The notes below the pieces were generated by a model. That model saw nothing but the letters and a program-made list of their open reading frames with translations, searched no databases and was not told the origin of the DNA. A DNA stretch of 64,000 bases, taken from NCBI RefSeq assembly GCF_007097395.1, contig NZ_VKDC01000005.1, positions 1 to 64,000 of the forward strand, read 5' to 3'. The position numbers and the translations under genes were made by a program. Source of the stretch: Fulvivirga sp. M361. GTDB taxonomy: Bacteria > Bacteroidota > Bacteroidia > Cytophagales > Cyclobacteriaceae. Position 1 is the first letter of the stretch. Each line of letters begins with the position of its first letter. Shown here piece after piece: positions 18,369-27,117 of the stretch.

Positions 18369-19496
18369 ATGAATAGTAATGACTTTACGCGGCCGGATAA
18401 ACTGCTTCTGAAAAGCCTTCGTGCTTTAACAGGATTAAGCACTGACTTATTTGCCAATGAAAAAGCAGCTGCCAAAGCAAAGGCTGAACTCATCTACATC
18501 GGAGAAGAGAAAACGACTGAAGTGAGCAGCCAATGGCATCGTTATAATCAAACAGAATGCGCCGTAGAGGAAGAGATGGAAAACTTCCAGTTTTTAAGAA
18601 AGCTGGAACCGACTACCAATCATTGGGTTAACCTGCACGGTGTTCATGACGTAGAGCTCATCAGGGAAATTTCTGAAGCGGTGGATCTGGACCGAATGAC
18701 CGTAAGGCAAGTATTAGATACCACCCAACGTCCACGCGTACAGGATTTCGATCATTATTTATTTTTTAATACCAGGTCAATCCTCAAAAAGGCTTTAGGT
18801 GACATAACCATTGAGCAGATCAGCTTTGTTTTAGGACCTAACTACATTTTATCCTTCCAGGAAGAACGTGGCGATCACTTTGACGGCATCCGGCATAAGT
18901 TAAGTGAAGGCATCGGATTTCTGAGGAAAAGGGGTAGTGACTATCTTTTATCTCAGCTCATAGATTCCATCCTGGATAACTACTTTGAATCGATCGATAA
19001 CATAAACAAAGAAATTTCGGTAATAGAATCTAACGTGTTATCTAACCCTGACAAATCTGCACTCCTGCTGCTGGAAACCCAAAAACGTTCGGCGCAGTTA
19101 ATAAAAAAATCGCTGAATCCGCTCAAAGAAGGTCTTCAAAGTGTTAATAATGGTCATTCACCTCTTATTGGTAAGCGTAACCTGAAATACTTCAAAGACC
19201 TCCTCAATTCCGTAATGGCCGCACTGGAAGAGGTGGATAGCACACTAAAAACACTGGAAGGCCTTACCAATATTTATTTTGCATCTCTGAGTCAAAAAAT
19301 GAATGAAACCATGAAAGTTTTGACCACAGTGGCCACCATTTTTATACCCTTAACTTTTATCGCTGGCATTTATGGAATGAACTTCACTTATATGCCTGAA
19401 TTACAATACAGGTATGGATATTACGCCATATGGGGTGTGATGCTTCTCATCGGGCTGATCATGCTGATATATTTTAAAAGAAAAAAATGGATCTAG
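18369..19496 (+). CDS. corA: CorA-type magnesium/cobalt transporter
   Basis: 375 residues. A soluble N-terminal funnel domain (about 75-310) with a long helix region (SVIESNVLSNPDKSALLLLETQKRSAQLIKKS) precedes two C-terminal membrane helices. The hallmark GMN selectivity motif lies in FIAGIYGMNFTYMPEL between TM1 and TM2, and the tail is basic (YFKRKKWI). CorA pentamers import Mg2+ and some divalent metals. The N-terminal 60 residues are longer than in E. coli CorA. It is divergent from the UspA-antiporter operon, with a 124-bp shared region. Confidence 0.93.
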   Translation: MNSNDFTRPDKLLLKSLRALTGLSTDLFANEKAAAKAKAELIYIGEEKTTEVSSQWHRYNQTECAVEEEMENFQFLRKLEPTTNHWVNLHGVHDVELIREISEAVDLDRMTVRQVLDTTQRPRVQDFDHYLFFNTRSILKKALGDITIEQISFVLGPNYILSFQEERGDHFDGIRHKLSEGIGFLRKRGSDYLLSQLIDSILDNYFESIDNINKEISVIESNVLSNPDKSALLLLETQKRSAQLIKKSLNPLKEGLQSVNNGHSPLIGKRNLKYFKDLLNSVMAALEEVDSTLKTLEGLTNIYFASLSQKMNETMKVLTTVATIFIPLTFIAGIYGMNFTYMPELQYRYGYYAIWGVMLLIGLIMLIYFKRKKWI

Positions 19497-19592
19497 CATT
19501 TGTCAATATACCGCTGAGTTATACTGATTTCTTTAACACTAGCATTGGATGAGTAAATGAGGTTGGTTATTATATATATGCTGTGGCGTTTG

Positions 19593-19599
19593 TTCTACA
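19593..19599. promoter_or_regulatory. TTCTACA half-site upstream of the Pmp3-lipoprotein gene
   Basis: A single TTCTACA element about 66 bp upstream of the -24 box at 19660-19676. It is the same sequence as the half-sites at 29175-29192 and 14944-14967. Confidence 0.35.
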
Positions 19600-19659
19600 C
19601 TTATTAAAAATAAACCGGGCTAAACATCATGCTGATGGCGCTTCTTCAGGTTGTTTAAG

Positions 19660-19676
19660 TTGGTAGCATATTTGAT
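19660..19676 (+). promoter_or_regulatory. sigma54-like -24/-12 element
   Basis: TTGGTAGCATATTTGAT has TTGG, seven bases, then TTTGAT. It shares spacing and the whole -12 block with the element before the lmo0937-like gene (29287-29303). The ATG at 19716 lies about 40 bases downstream. Confidence 0.5.
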
Positions 19677-19715
19677 AAATGTGTGTTTGTCACACATTTT
19701 AAAATTTTAACTTTT

Positions 19716-20339
19716 ATGCTAAAATCCAATACGCTCGGCAATCTCCTGCTTTTAAGTATCGCATTTATAGTAATGAATGCCTGCTCTCCTGATTATGGCC
19801 GACACTTCCCTTCTTCGGGCAAGTTTTATGAAAGCCATCCGTCACCTATTGACAAGGGTACCACGACTCTGACAGACACCTATGTGGCAATACCTACCCC
19901 AATAGTAACTGAAACCACATCGATAACAGGTAAACCTCGGCCTGAAAACTTGCTCGCAAGCAATGAAGAAAAATCAATACCAACTGTAAGGCCACCGGTG
20001 GCAGAGTTAATAGAGAAACATCGGGTCAGACTAGCGGATATGGAAGTTAAGCTGGCAGATAGCAAGGAAAAAGAGCGGACGATTAAACGTGAAACAAAAC
20101 AAGCCAGGGAAGAAATACGAAAGCAGCTAAAAAAGGACGTCAAGGCACTGAAAAAAGCCAATGAAAGTGATGAATACATTCTGATGATGATACTGGCATT
20201 TATCATACCTCCCCTGGGTGTAGGACTAACATACGGCCTCACAAGTGAATTTTGGATTAGCCTGTTATTAACGATTTTATTCTGGTTACCCGGAGCTATT
20301 TATTCTCTGTTTGTAGTACACCAGCATTATAAAGGGTAA
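19716..20339 (+). CDS. Lipoprotein with C-terminal Pmp3/YqaE membrane domain
   Basis: 207 residues from the ATG at 19716; an ORF extension to 19683 adds only non-signal residues. A lipoprotein signal (LLLLSIAFIVMNACSPDYG, lipidated cysteine about residue 23) is followed by a low-complexity linker, then a charged coiled-coil (about 110-155: LADMEVKLADSKEKERTIKRETKQAREEIRK). A Pmp3/UPF0057 hairpin follows (MILAFIIPPLGVGLTYG, WISLLLTILFWLPGAIYSLFVV). Stand-alone Pmp3 proteins are ~50-residue salt- and stress-induced membrane proteins affecting membrane potential. The lipid anchor plus coiled-coil is an unusual addition. A free-standing Pmp3 gene occurs at 51985. Confidence 0.8.
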   Translation: MLKSNTLGNLLLLSIAFIVMNACSPDYGRHFPSSGKFYESHPSPIDKGTTTLTDTYVAIPTPIVTETTSITGKPRPENLLASNEEKSIPTVRPPVAELIEKHRVRLADMEVKLADSKEKERTIKRETKQAREEIRKQLKKDVKALKKANESDEYILMMILAFIIPPLGVGLTYGLTSEFWISLLLTILFWLPGAIYSLFVVHQHYKG

Positions 20340-20359
20340 TTCAACTATATTTTCCCAAG

Positions 20360-20403
20360 AAAACAGAGTGCCTTTACAGCAAACAGTAATTGCACTCTGT
20401 TTT
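20360..20403 (+). terminator. Rho-independent terminator between Pmp3-lipoprotein and LpxR-like genes
   Basis: A 12-bp stem, AAAACAGAGTGC (20360-20371) with GCACTCTGTTTT (20392-20403), runs into a T-rich tail. It overlaps the longest in-frame extension of the next gene, which argues for that gene's start at 20423. Confidence 0.8.
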
Positions 20404-20422
20404 TATATACTCAATTATCAAA

Positions 20423-21397
20423 ATGAAAATTTTACCTTCCTGCTGCTGCAGGCTACTCCTGGTTGGTTGGTTATGTACGTTTACTACACCGGGAGAAGCG
20501 CAAAAGTCGTCCGGTTACAATCATGAAATACAATTTTCCAAGGACAATGATTTCTTTGTTTGGTATGCGAATTCTGATCGCTATTATACTTATGGAATGG
20601 AATTGACCTACCGTCATAATCCTAATGAAAGGGTCCGGCAAAAACACTTCATTAAAAAGCTGTTTAATAATTTAAAGGAGCTTCTGATCGATTACTCGAT
20701 ACAGATTCAGGCATTCACTCCAAGTAATTATGATTCCACGGACAGCAGATTTCGTTACGACAGGCCATTCGCCGGCTATCTTAACGGTCAATACAGTGTA
20801 AACGGCCGGCTTAAGGATGCTAACCTTAACATTGAATTTAATGCGGGTATTCTCGGCCCTGCCGTAAGAGCAGGTGAATTACAAAACGAGTTTCACAAAA
20901 TCATTGGTGATGAAAAGATCGATGGCTGGGAAAATCAAATTGAGAACCAGGTGGGGCTTCACCTGGTCGTGGATTGGCGCAAACCGGTTCTTTCGTCAAA
21001 ACTCTTCGGACTAATTTTAGAAAGTCGGGGATCGTTAGGTAATGTGTTTCTGGAAGGGTCACAATCCGCCCGATTGATCATAGGCAGGCATGCAACCGTC
21101 AATCACACCATTCTTTATGGTAATAGTTTACGATACACTTCATCGCCCGAATACTTCATTACCGTAGCAGGTGGCGCATCACTTGTAGGTTATAATGCCA
21201 CTATTCAGGGTGGTATTTTCCAAGATCAGGTTTTACCTGCCCGCGATGTAAACCGTATCATTGGACACCTTCAATTTGGCGCCTGTTTTAGTTATCATTC
21301 CGTTGCTTTAACCTATCGTATTAATCATGTCAGAGGCGCTGTGGAACAGGCTTTTGATCATAAATATGGTCAGTTGATGTTTGTAAAAAGGTTTTAA
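20423..21397 (+). CDS. Lipid A deacylase LpxR family outer-membrane protein
   Basis: 324 residues from the ATG at 20423, chosen because it opens directly onto a signal peptide (MKILPSCCCRLLLVGWLCTF...GEAQ) and because upstream codons lie in a terminator stem. The mature N-terminus has the LpxR/DUF2219 pattern: EIQFSKDNDFFVWYANSDRYYTYGMELTYRH, with the conserved ND and TxG-like residues. It is followed by a 12-strand-type barrel ending in SVALTYRINHVRG. LpxR removes the 3'-acyloxyacyl chain of lipid A in a Ca2+-dependent way. Catalytic residues were not all verified, so the family is sure but the activity is less so. Confidence 0.85.
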   Translation: MKILPSCCCRLLLVGWLCTFTTPGEAQKSSGYNHEIQFSKDNDFFVWYANSDRYYTYGMELTYRHNPNERVRQKHFIKKLFNNLKELLIDYSIQIQAFTPSNYDSTDSRFRYDRPFAGYLNGQYSVNGRLKDANLNIEFNAGILGPAVRAGELQNEFHKIIGDEKIDGWENQIENQVGLHLVVDWRKPVLSSKLFGLILESRGSLGNVFLEGSQSARLIIGRHATVNHTILYGNSLRYTSSPEYFITVAGGASLVGYNATIQGGIFQDQVLPARDVNRIIGHLQFGACFSYHSVALTYRINHVRGAVEQAFDHKYGQLMFVKRF

Positions 21398-21568
21398 CAT
21401 ATTGCATCCCATCATCCTCTTAAAGCCCAGGCTCACTCCACTCCTATCGGGCTCGTGGTACGATGGGTCATCACTCATACCGCATTGGATTTCGCCTTCA
21501 CAATGTCTCTCATCTTTATATTGAAATGGTTAAATGTGTAAAAACCATTTCCAATTAAGAAACAAAAA

Positions 21569-21595
21569 AAGCTGTTCCAACATACGAAACAGCTT
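21569..21595 (-). terminator. Rho-independent terminator for the DUF1328 gene
   Basis: AAGCTGTT (21569-21576) pairs with AACAGCTT (21588-21595). The poly-A run at 21564-21570 becomes a U-tract on the minus strand just after the stem, so it ends minus-strand transcription about 30 bp beyond the DUF1328 stop. Confidence 0.75.
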
Positions 21596-21626
21596 ATGGT
21601 GCTTTATTCTCTCTAAGTTATAAAGT

Positions 21627-21791
21627 TTAGGTCTTTCTAAAGACACTCATTACCAGCGAAATAACAAGCAGTACCAGGAAGATGAAGAAAATAATTTTAG
21701 CAATGGCAGCCGCTCCGGCAGCTATGCCTCCAAATCCAAAAAGAGCTGCTATTAAGGCGATTACAAGAAAAGTGATGGTCCAACGTAACAT
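21627..21791 (-). CDS. DUF1328 micro-protein (YtjA family)
   Basis: 54 residues: it starts [20 protein letters not shown] and continues with [18 protein letters not shown], then a second helix and an FRKT end. This is the DUF1328/YtjA pattern of a two-helix inner-membrane peptide, commonly stress-induced. ATG at 21789-21791. It has its own terminator. A -24/-12-like element (TGGCAAGGTTTTTCAT on the minus strand, 21846-21831) and a TGTAGAA site at 21897-21903 lie upstream, as for other small stress genes in this window. Confidence 0.88.
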   Translation of the reverse strand: MLRWTITFLVIALIAALFGFGGIAAGAAAIAKIIFFIFLVLLVISLVMSVFRKT

Positions 21792-21830
21792 ATATATAAG
21801 ATTTTAATTAAACATTTTTATATTTTATTA

Positions 21831-21846
21831 ATGAAAAACCTTGCCA
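21831..21846 (-). promoter_or_regulatory. Weak sigma54-like element of the DUF1328 gene
   Basis: The minus strand reads TGGCAAGGTTTTTCAT: a full TGGCA -24 block, but the -12 block is TTCAT instead of TTGCA. It lies 40 bp before the ATG. A TGTAGAA half-site sits 55 bp further upstream. Confidence 0.35.
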
Positions 21847-21896
21847 AAGTCATATCGGGTCATATTACGAGTATAACTATGTTTGACAGTACATAC

Positions 21897-21903
21897 TGTA
21901 GAA
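21897..21903. promoter_or_regulatory. TGTAGAA half-site upstream of the DUF1328 gene
   Basis: It is embedded in CTGTAGAATTATTTAC, which closely matches TTGTAGAAGTATTTAC before the OmpA/YiaD gene at 42844 (42703-42718). It is a putative activator site. Confidence 0.35.
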
Positions 21904-22096
21904 TTATTTACCCTATTATGGGGGCTTAGATGCTCATAATATTACGTGTATCGCCGACAGTGGAAGTCGCCTTTTTAACCTGTCATTATTATCGTGGAGT
22001 CCCTTTCTTCGGCGTGCGCCCTGACTGGCGTATATGGCTCCCTGCAACAGAAAGCCGGCTATAAGCCCTTTAGAAGACCGTCTATTGAGTAAATAA

Positions 22097-22309
22097 CTAG
22101 GTGTCATTAAGGTAATAGATAACATGAACATACTGCTTAAAAGAAGATAAACATCCGTTAAGATCAATCTTAGAAAATTCGAAGAACGACTTCAGATCAA
22201 AACAATCATTGAGCTCTGTATGTATGCCTCCAAACAATTGGTCGTAATTACTATCAGGGGAGTTTGACAGGGTGCCGTCAAATATGGAATAAGCATAGTA
22301 CCATGTTTC
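22097..22309 (-). pseudogene. Possible gene remnant, 70-codon open stretch without a start codon
   Basis: The minus-strand frame between an in-frame TAA (22310-22312) and a TAG (22097-22099) reads as a plausible globular protein fragment. It begins ETWYYAYSIFDGTLSNSP and later has LFGGIHTELND and LKSFFEFSKIDLNG. No ATG, GTG or TTG initiates it sensibly, so it may be the decayed 3' part of a lost gene. No family is recognised, and chance cannot be excluded. The remainder of 21904-22527 contains nothing I can support. Confidence 0.25.
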
Positions 22310-22527
22310 TTATCAGCACGGAAGCGAATACATTCATGCTTAAAGCACTTCAAAATAAATAAAATTATCTATTAATTAATGACCTACTGAGAGTGAAATA
22401 AAATTTCGGTGTATTATGGTTTTATAGGAATTTACCCAGGGGCATCAAATAAACTTGTTACCGATATAGAATCCGATGTATCCTCAGATCATCAATTTTA
22501 TTTTACAAACTATAAAGCCTGAGACTA

Positions 22528-23280
22528 TTAACACAAAAGGAAAGGTAGCTTGACCGTAAACGTAGTTCCTTCACCTTCTTCACTTTCAACGTCTACCTGC
22601 CCGCCTAACTTACCTACGTTCCTTTTGATCAGATACAAACCGAATCCGTGACTGTTATTGCTGTTACTGAAATTCGCCTGGAAAGATCTATTAAAGATAT
22701 TGGGCAGATCTTCTTTTCTTATGCCCAGTCCATTGTCGCTGACGGTTAAGGTAAGAACATTACCTGTTGCATGAACACTTACAATAATAATATTCATTGA
22801 CACTTCAGTACGACGGTACTTTATAGCATTCTCAATTAAGTTATGCAACACAGAGTATAATACGATCGGATCTCCCTGATAATCGTCTTCCTGATTAATA
22901 TTAATAATGAATTTGGTCCTGTCGAAACTGTCTAATGCCGAAAGAGATACTTTAATATCTTTTAGCATAGCATGGAAATCGATTTTTTCATAAGGAGCTG
23001 TGGTCTTGTCCATGGCTGAATTAAGGATTTGATCTACCTTTTTCCCCAAATCATCGCTGGACTGTAGCGCCATATCAATGATATTCAGCAGTTCCGGATC
23101 TAACCCTTTCAACTTGGCCAGTTGCAATAATGCATTGACCCTGCTTAAAGGACTTTTAATATCATGTGCCAATAGATGTATATCATCTGACGGATCATGA
23201 GAACTTTGGTTAGTCGAAGTTAATGGTGTGGTGTATGCTAACATATAGTCATCGTTTTGTACTACTATGTCAATTGCCAT
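22528..23280 (-). CDS. Sensor histidine kinase (HisKA-HATPase, cytosolic)
   Basis: 250 residues from the ATG at 23278-23280; a TTG-initiated extension to 23388 looks unlike any domain. There is no membrane segment. The HisKA domain has H39 in LLAHDIKSPLSRVNALLQLAKL. The ATPase domain has NLIENAIKYR (N box), VSDNGLGIRKEDLPNIF (G1) and GFGLYLIKRNVGKLGG (G2). It is the last gene of the seven-gene signalling operon, about 110 bp after the previous stop. The lack of an input domain suggests it reads the state of another protein of the operon. Confidence 0.9.
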   Translation of the reverse strand: MAIDIVVQNDDYMLAYTTPLTSTNQSSHDPSDDIHLLAHDIKSPLSRVNALLQLAKLKGLDPELLNIIDMALQSSDDLGKKVDQILNSAMDKTTAPYEKIDFHAMLKDIKVSLSALDSFDRTKFIININQEDDYQGDPIVLYSVLHNLIENAIKYRRTEVSMNIIIVSVHATGNVLTLTVSDNGLGIRKEDLPNIFNRSFQANFSNSNNSHGFGLYLIKRNVGKLGGQVDVESEEGEGTTFTVKLPFLLC

Positions 23281-23390
23281 GCCATTTTGATAAACCTTTA
23301 ACCTATAGAACCTTACAATATCAAAAAACTTATGGGTGTGTATTTTTTTTCTCAATCGCAGGAATAAAAATACACTACTGCGATACAACG

Positions 23391-24836
23391 CTATTCCGGG
23401 GGCAGTAAAAATACAAAGCTGGTACCTGTTCCTACCTGACTGGTGGCATGGATTGTTCCGCCATGACTGTTAATGATATTTTGTGCGGAGGTCAAACCCA
23501 GGCCCATTCCACCTTGTTTATTGGTAAAAAACGGATCGAAAAGCGTATGCAGGTGTTCTTCAGGTATTCCACTACCGTTATCGGTGATGGTCAGCTGGAT
23601 CATACCCTTATAAAGCGAACTCTCAACGGTCAGTTCACCTTTACTCTCATCCATGGCCTCCACGGCATTCACCAGCACATTAATGATGGCTATTTTGAGT
23701 TTCTCAGCATCTACCCATACCGGCTCCAAACGCTCGTCATACTGTTTATGTAATTTCATTCCCTTGAGGGTAATACGGTCCCGTATGAGGTTGACTGCGT
23801 CGTCCAGCACTTCATTGATATTATACTTCTCCTTGTGTAACTCTTTCGGTTTGGAGGAGTTAAGCATTTCGGTAATCAGTTGACCAATACGCTTTGCATT
23901 CCTCTCAATGATTCCCATAAACATAGAAATGTCTTTATCACCTTTTGGCAGTTCGTCTTCAAGCTGGTCCAACGCCAAACCCAGGTTGGTAAGAGGATTA
24001 CGTACTTCATGTGCAATACTCCTGGCAATTTTACCGGTCATAGCCAGTTTTTCCGCCATCAGCAACTCCCTTTCAGCTTTTATATGCAAGGTCATATCTC
24101 GTATAATTCCCTGATAACCAATTATTTTTCCACTAAAGTCGGTTCGTACGACCGAAGTTAGCTGGCATGCAAATGGTTGCTGATCATCCGGTTTAAGTGA
24201 TGCCTGAAAATCTTTGACCTGACCATGCTCTTTTAAATCCTCTGAAAATCTTTCAAACTCATCGGCTTTCTCAAAATACTCTTTAAGACTTTTTAAACTT
24301 GTACGCTCTGAAGTGACTCCAAACAATTGACAAAAAGAAAGGTTGACATCCTTAAGTTCGTGATTTAAATCCGATATGTATATGGCATCAATTGAGCGTT
24401 GGAACAGCTGCCGAAATTTGTCCTCCCCTTCTTTCACCATTTGAAGCGCTCTACTGTGCTTGAGGGCATAACGAATACATCGTTCCATCATTTGGGGAGT
24501 CAACTCCGATTTGACAAGAAAATCGGCAGCACCCTGCTCCATGGCCTGTCGGTCTACTTTTCTATTTCCTTTACCCGTAAGCAAAACCATAGGCGCTGAA
24601 ACACCTGCAGCGACCGACTCTTTTATAAGATCTATGCCATCCGCTTCTCCCAACCGATAATCAACAAAATAAATATCATGGTCCTGCTGCTTAATGCGGT
24701 CCAGGGCTGAGGAGAAACTTTTTTGCCATTCCAATTCAAATTCAAACTCTTCAATATCGTCCAAGATGTCCCTGGTGAGCACAAAATCATCTTCATCATC
24801 GTCTACAAGTAATATCTTAATTGATTTATTCACCAT
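23391..24836 (-). CDS. Receiver-PAS-histidine kinase hybrid
   Basis: 481 residues. An N-terminal receiver (1-125; D59 in IYFVDYRLGEADG, VLLTGKGN, FLVKSE) is followed by a PAS domain (about 135-250; FRQLFQRSIDAIYISD, GIIRDMTLHIKAE), then HisKA (SIAHEVRNPLTNLGLALDQLEDEL) and an HATPase (INVLVNAVEAMDES, TDNGSGIPEEHLHTLFDPFFTNKQGGMGLGL). The receiver-first order means the kinase activity can be gated by phosphorylation from another kinase of the cluster. It lies 14 bp after the Rcp1-like receiver gene. Confidence 0.93.
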   Translation of the reverse strand: MVNKSIKILLVDDDEDDFVLTRDILDDIEEFEFELEWQKSFSSALDRIKQQDHDIYFVDYRLGEADGIDLIKESVAAGVSAPMVLLTGKGNRKVDRQAMEQGAADFLVKSELTPQMMERCIRYALKHSRALQMVKEGEDKFRQLFQRSIDAIYISDLNHELKDVNLSFCQLFGVTSERTSLKSLKEYFEKADEFERFSEDLKEHGQVKDFQASLKPDDQQPFACQLTSVVRTDFSGKIIGYQGIIRDMTLHIKAERELLMAEKLAMTGKIARSIAHEVRNPLTNLGLALDQLEDELPKGDKDISMFMGIIERNAKRIGQLITEMLNSSKPKELHKEKYNINEVLDDAVNLIRDRITLKGMKLHKQYDERLEPVWVDAEKLKIAIINVLVNAVEAMDESKGELTVESSLYKGMIQLTITDNGSGIPEEHLHTLFDPFFTNKQGGMGLGLTSAQNIINSHGGTIHATSQVGTGTSFVFLLPPE

Positions 24837-24850
24837 TTTTTTAGATCCTG

Positions 24851-25306
24851 TTATTTTTCATAGGACGGTAAAGCCACAATACCAAACCAATACCTACCAA
24901 TCTCCCTGGTCACCTCAATAAGTTCATTAAAGCTCACCGGTTTGGAAATAAAAGAAGAAACCCCTAAATCATAACTCTTTATGATATCCTCTTCTGACTT
25001 ACTTGTAGTTAAAATCACCACCGGGATACGCTTAAGCTCCGGGTCACTTTTTATTTCCTTCAAAGCGGACCGTCCGTCTTTTTTGGGCATATTCAAGTCT
25101 AATAGTATGAGTCCGGGTTTTGGCGCATTGTCTTTATTATACCCTTTTTCATGTCTAAGGTATTGCATGAGTTGTTCACCATCATTGACAAAAACCAAAT
25201 GGTTTGCCATACGATTTTCTTCAAATGCCTCTTTGGCCATTAATTGATCATCAGGGTCATCATCGGCCATTAATATGGTGATAGGTTTTATTACTTGTGC
25301 ATTCAT
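24851..25306 (-). CDS. Stand-alone receiver (Rcp1-like response regulator)
   Basis: 151 residues, receiver only. The acidic triad is in ILMADDDPDDQLMAKEAF, D70 in LILLDLNMPKKDG, T/S in VVILTTSKSEEDI and K in SSFISKPVSF. The longer loop before D70 and the DPDD signature are typical of Rcp1-type receivers that partner phytochrome-like or PAS kinases. The upstream kinase gene ends 3 bp before this start, implying translational coupling and a likely donor-acceptor pair. Confidence 0.92.
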   Translation of the reverse strand: MNAQVIKPITILMADDDPDDQLMAKEAFEENRMANHLVFVNDGEQLMQYLRHEKGYNKDNAPKPGLILLDLNMPKKDGRSALKEIKSDPELKRIPVVILTTSKSEEDIIKSYDLGVSSFISKPVSFNELIEVTREIGRYWFGIVALPSYEK

Positions 25307-25309
25307 TTC

Positions 25310-27106
25310 TTAAACTTTAGGTAAATAAAAAGTGACAGATGCTCCCTGGCCCGGTGTTCCTTCCGCTTCTATACTGCCATTGTGATTAGCCACTATCTTT
25401 TCACATATTGCCAGGCCTATGCCGGTGCCTGAATATTCGGTACGGCCATGTAATCGTTGAAACAGGTCAAAAATTTGTTCTTTGTATTTGGGATCAAAAC
25501 CAATACCGTTGTCACTGATCGTAATTTTATGATATATTGCCTTCACCCCTAAATTAGGTTTTTCTATGGCATCTACAGAAATTATGATCTCAGGTTTTCG
25601 ATCTTTTTTGGCATATTTCAAAGCATTGGAGATCAGATTTTGTAACAATTGAATCAGTTGTATTTCATCCCCCCAAATATGGGGCAACTCGGCCGTATGA
25701 AAGAACGCTTCTTTCTTTTTTATTTCTATCTCCAGGTTATCCAGTGCTTGAAGAAGGACCGCATTAAGGTCCACGTTTTTAAAAGTACGTTCTACTCTTG
25801 AAACACGTGAAAATTCCAGTAGATCATCAATCAATATCTGCATCCTCGAAGCTGCATTTTGCATCCTAACAATATAATCCTTCCCTCTTTCGCCCAGTTC
25901 TGAGCTATACAAAGCAGATAACCGATCTCCGAACGCGCGTACTTTACGTAGTGGTTCCTGTAAATCATGTGATGCGATGTAGGCGAACTGCTCGAGCTCA
26001 AAATTACTGGCCTTTAATTCCTCTTGTTTAGCTATAAGTTTTTTCTCATAACGCTTATTGGTGGTAACATCAGAAAATGTAACTACCAGACCATCCTCGT
26101 TTTTCACGGCACTGACATCGAACCAGGCGTCAATATCATCATAATTGTAATATAATGTTTTATGATAAGCTACTCCGGTTTCCACCACTTTTCTATAGGC
26201 ATCAAAGAGACCTGCATCCCGGGTGCCGGGAACTATGTCCAACAACTTTTTACCTTCAAGATCACGTACATCCTGATTAAATACTTTGGAGCCTTCTTCA
26301 TTGATAAGCTTAAAAACAAAGTTCTCAATACTGCCATTCCCATCCCGAAGTGCATCAAAAGCAATGATACCATGCTGCGAACTTTCAAAAATACTTTTTA
26401 ACAACCTTTCCAATGTAGCCCTCTCATTGATCTCATAATTAAGCTCTTCCACTTTGACAGATTGGTCAAATGCCTTCTTCTTGTTTTGCCGGTATAGGCT
26501 GAATGTATTAATGAATAAAAAACAGATGATGCTCAAAGCGATAATAACCAGAGAAACCAGTGTGACAGGCGCCCACAGCTTTGACTTATTTACTTCCATC
26601 GACCAAGTCAGTAACAATTCGTTTTCATGCTCCCTCATACGTCTCATTTGCGTCACTATATCATCCACGAGGTATTCCTCCGTCAGCAAGACCTCTCTGG
26701 TTCGTTCCGAAAAGGCGTTTTCCACGGCCAACAAGTTCATCAATTCCAGGGCAATGATATTATGCTTTTCTAAAAGCGCCTTAAGTTCATTGAATGAAGC
26801 CTTTCTCGATGGGTCTTCACCAATCAGACTATCTAATTTGTGATTATGTCTTTGTATTCCTGTTTGTAACTGAGTTATTAGTGTCGTGTCACCGGGGCTA
26901 TTGAGTACTACGGCATTTTGAATTTGTCTTGAAAAATTTCTGGGCTGGTCTGTTAAGTTCACCAACTCATTTTTGATATTTTGTATATATCCTATTTTCT
27001 GCGCGTTGACAGAAAAATCCTGTAAAGTATGATATGACACAAACCCCACAATGAGTAAAATAAGTATAGACGTAATGAAGGCAAGCTGAAAAGTTATCCT
27101 GTTCAT
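25310..27106 (-). CDS. Membrane sensor kinase (CHASE3-like, PAS, HisKA, HATPase)
   Basis: 598 residues. TM1 (about 7-25) and TM2 (about 178-200, TLVSLVIIALSIICFLFINTF) bracket a ~150-residue helical periplasmic sensor of CHASE3 type (FSVNAQKIGYIQNIKNELVNLTDQPRNF). PAS about 235-350. The HisKA has FAYIASHDLQEPLRKVRAFGDRL, the H-box style of phytochrome-like kinases. HATPase: NLISNALKYAKK, ISDNGIGFDPKYKEQIFDLFQRLHG and GTGIGLAICEKIV. It is the only membrane-spanning kinase of the operon, so it is the probable entry point for an envelope signal. Confidence 0.93.
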   Translation of the reverse strand: MNRITFQLAFITSILILLIVGFVSYHTLQDFSVNAQKIGYIQNIKNELVNLTDQPRNFSRQIQNAVVLNSPGDTTLITQLQTGIQRHNHKLDSLIGEDPSRKASFNELKALLEKHNIIALELMNLLAVENAFSERTREVLLTEEYLVDDIVTQMRRMREHENELLLTWSMEVNKSKLWAPVTLVSLVIIALSIICFLFINTFSLYRQNKKKAFDQSVKVEELNYEINERATLERLLKSIFESSQHGIIAFDALRDGNGSIENFVFKLINEEGSKVFNQDVRDLEGKKLLDIVPGTRDAGLFDAYRKVVETGVAYHKTLYYNYDDIDAWFDVSAVKNEDGLVVTFSDVTTNKRYEKKLIAKQEELKASNFELEQFAYIASHDLQEPLRKVRAFGDRLSALYSSELGERGKDYIVRMQNAASRMQILIDDLLEFSRVSRVERTFKNVDLNAVLLQALDNLEIEIKKKEAFFHTAELPHIWGDEIQLIQLLQNLISNALKYAKKDRKPEIIISVDAIEKPNLGVKAIYHKITISDNGIGFDPKYKEQIFDLFQRLHGRTEYSGTGIGLAICEKIVANHNGSIEAEGTPGQGASVTFYLPKV

Positions 27107-27117
27107 TAAGAGAATGA

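Noticed and set aside
21934-22167. 77-residue minus-strand ORF (begins MILTDVYLLLSSMFM).
   Set aside because: Its C-terminal two thirds are rich in Arg/Lys runs typical of out-of-frame translation, it has no family resemblance, and it overlaps another equally plausible open stretch in a different frame.
23281-23388. N-terminal extension of the last kinase of the signalling operon.
   Set aside because: It starts on TTG, has a basic, non-domain sequence, and an ATG at 23278-23280 opens directly before the kinase core. Proteomics could decide.
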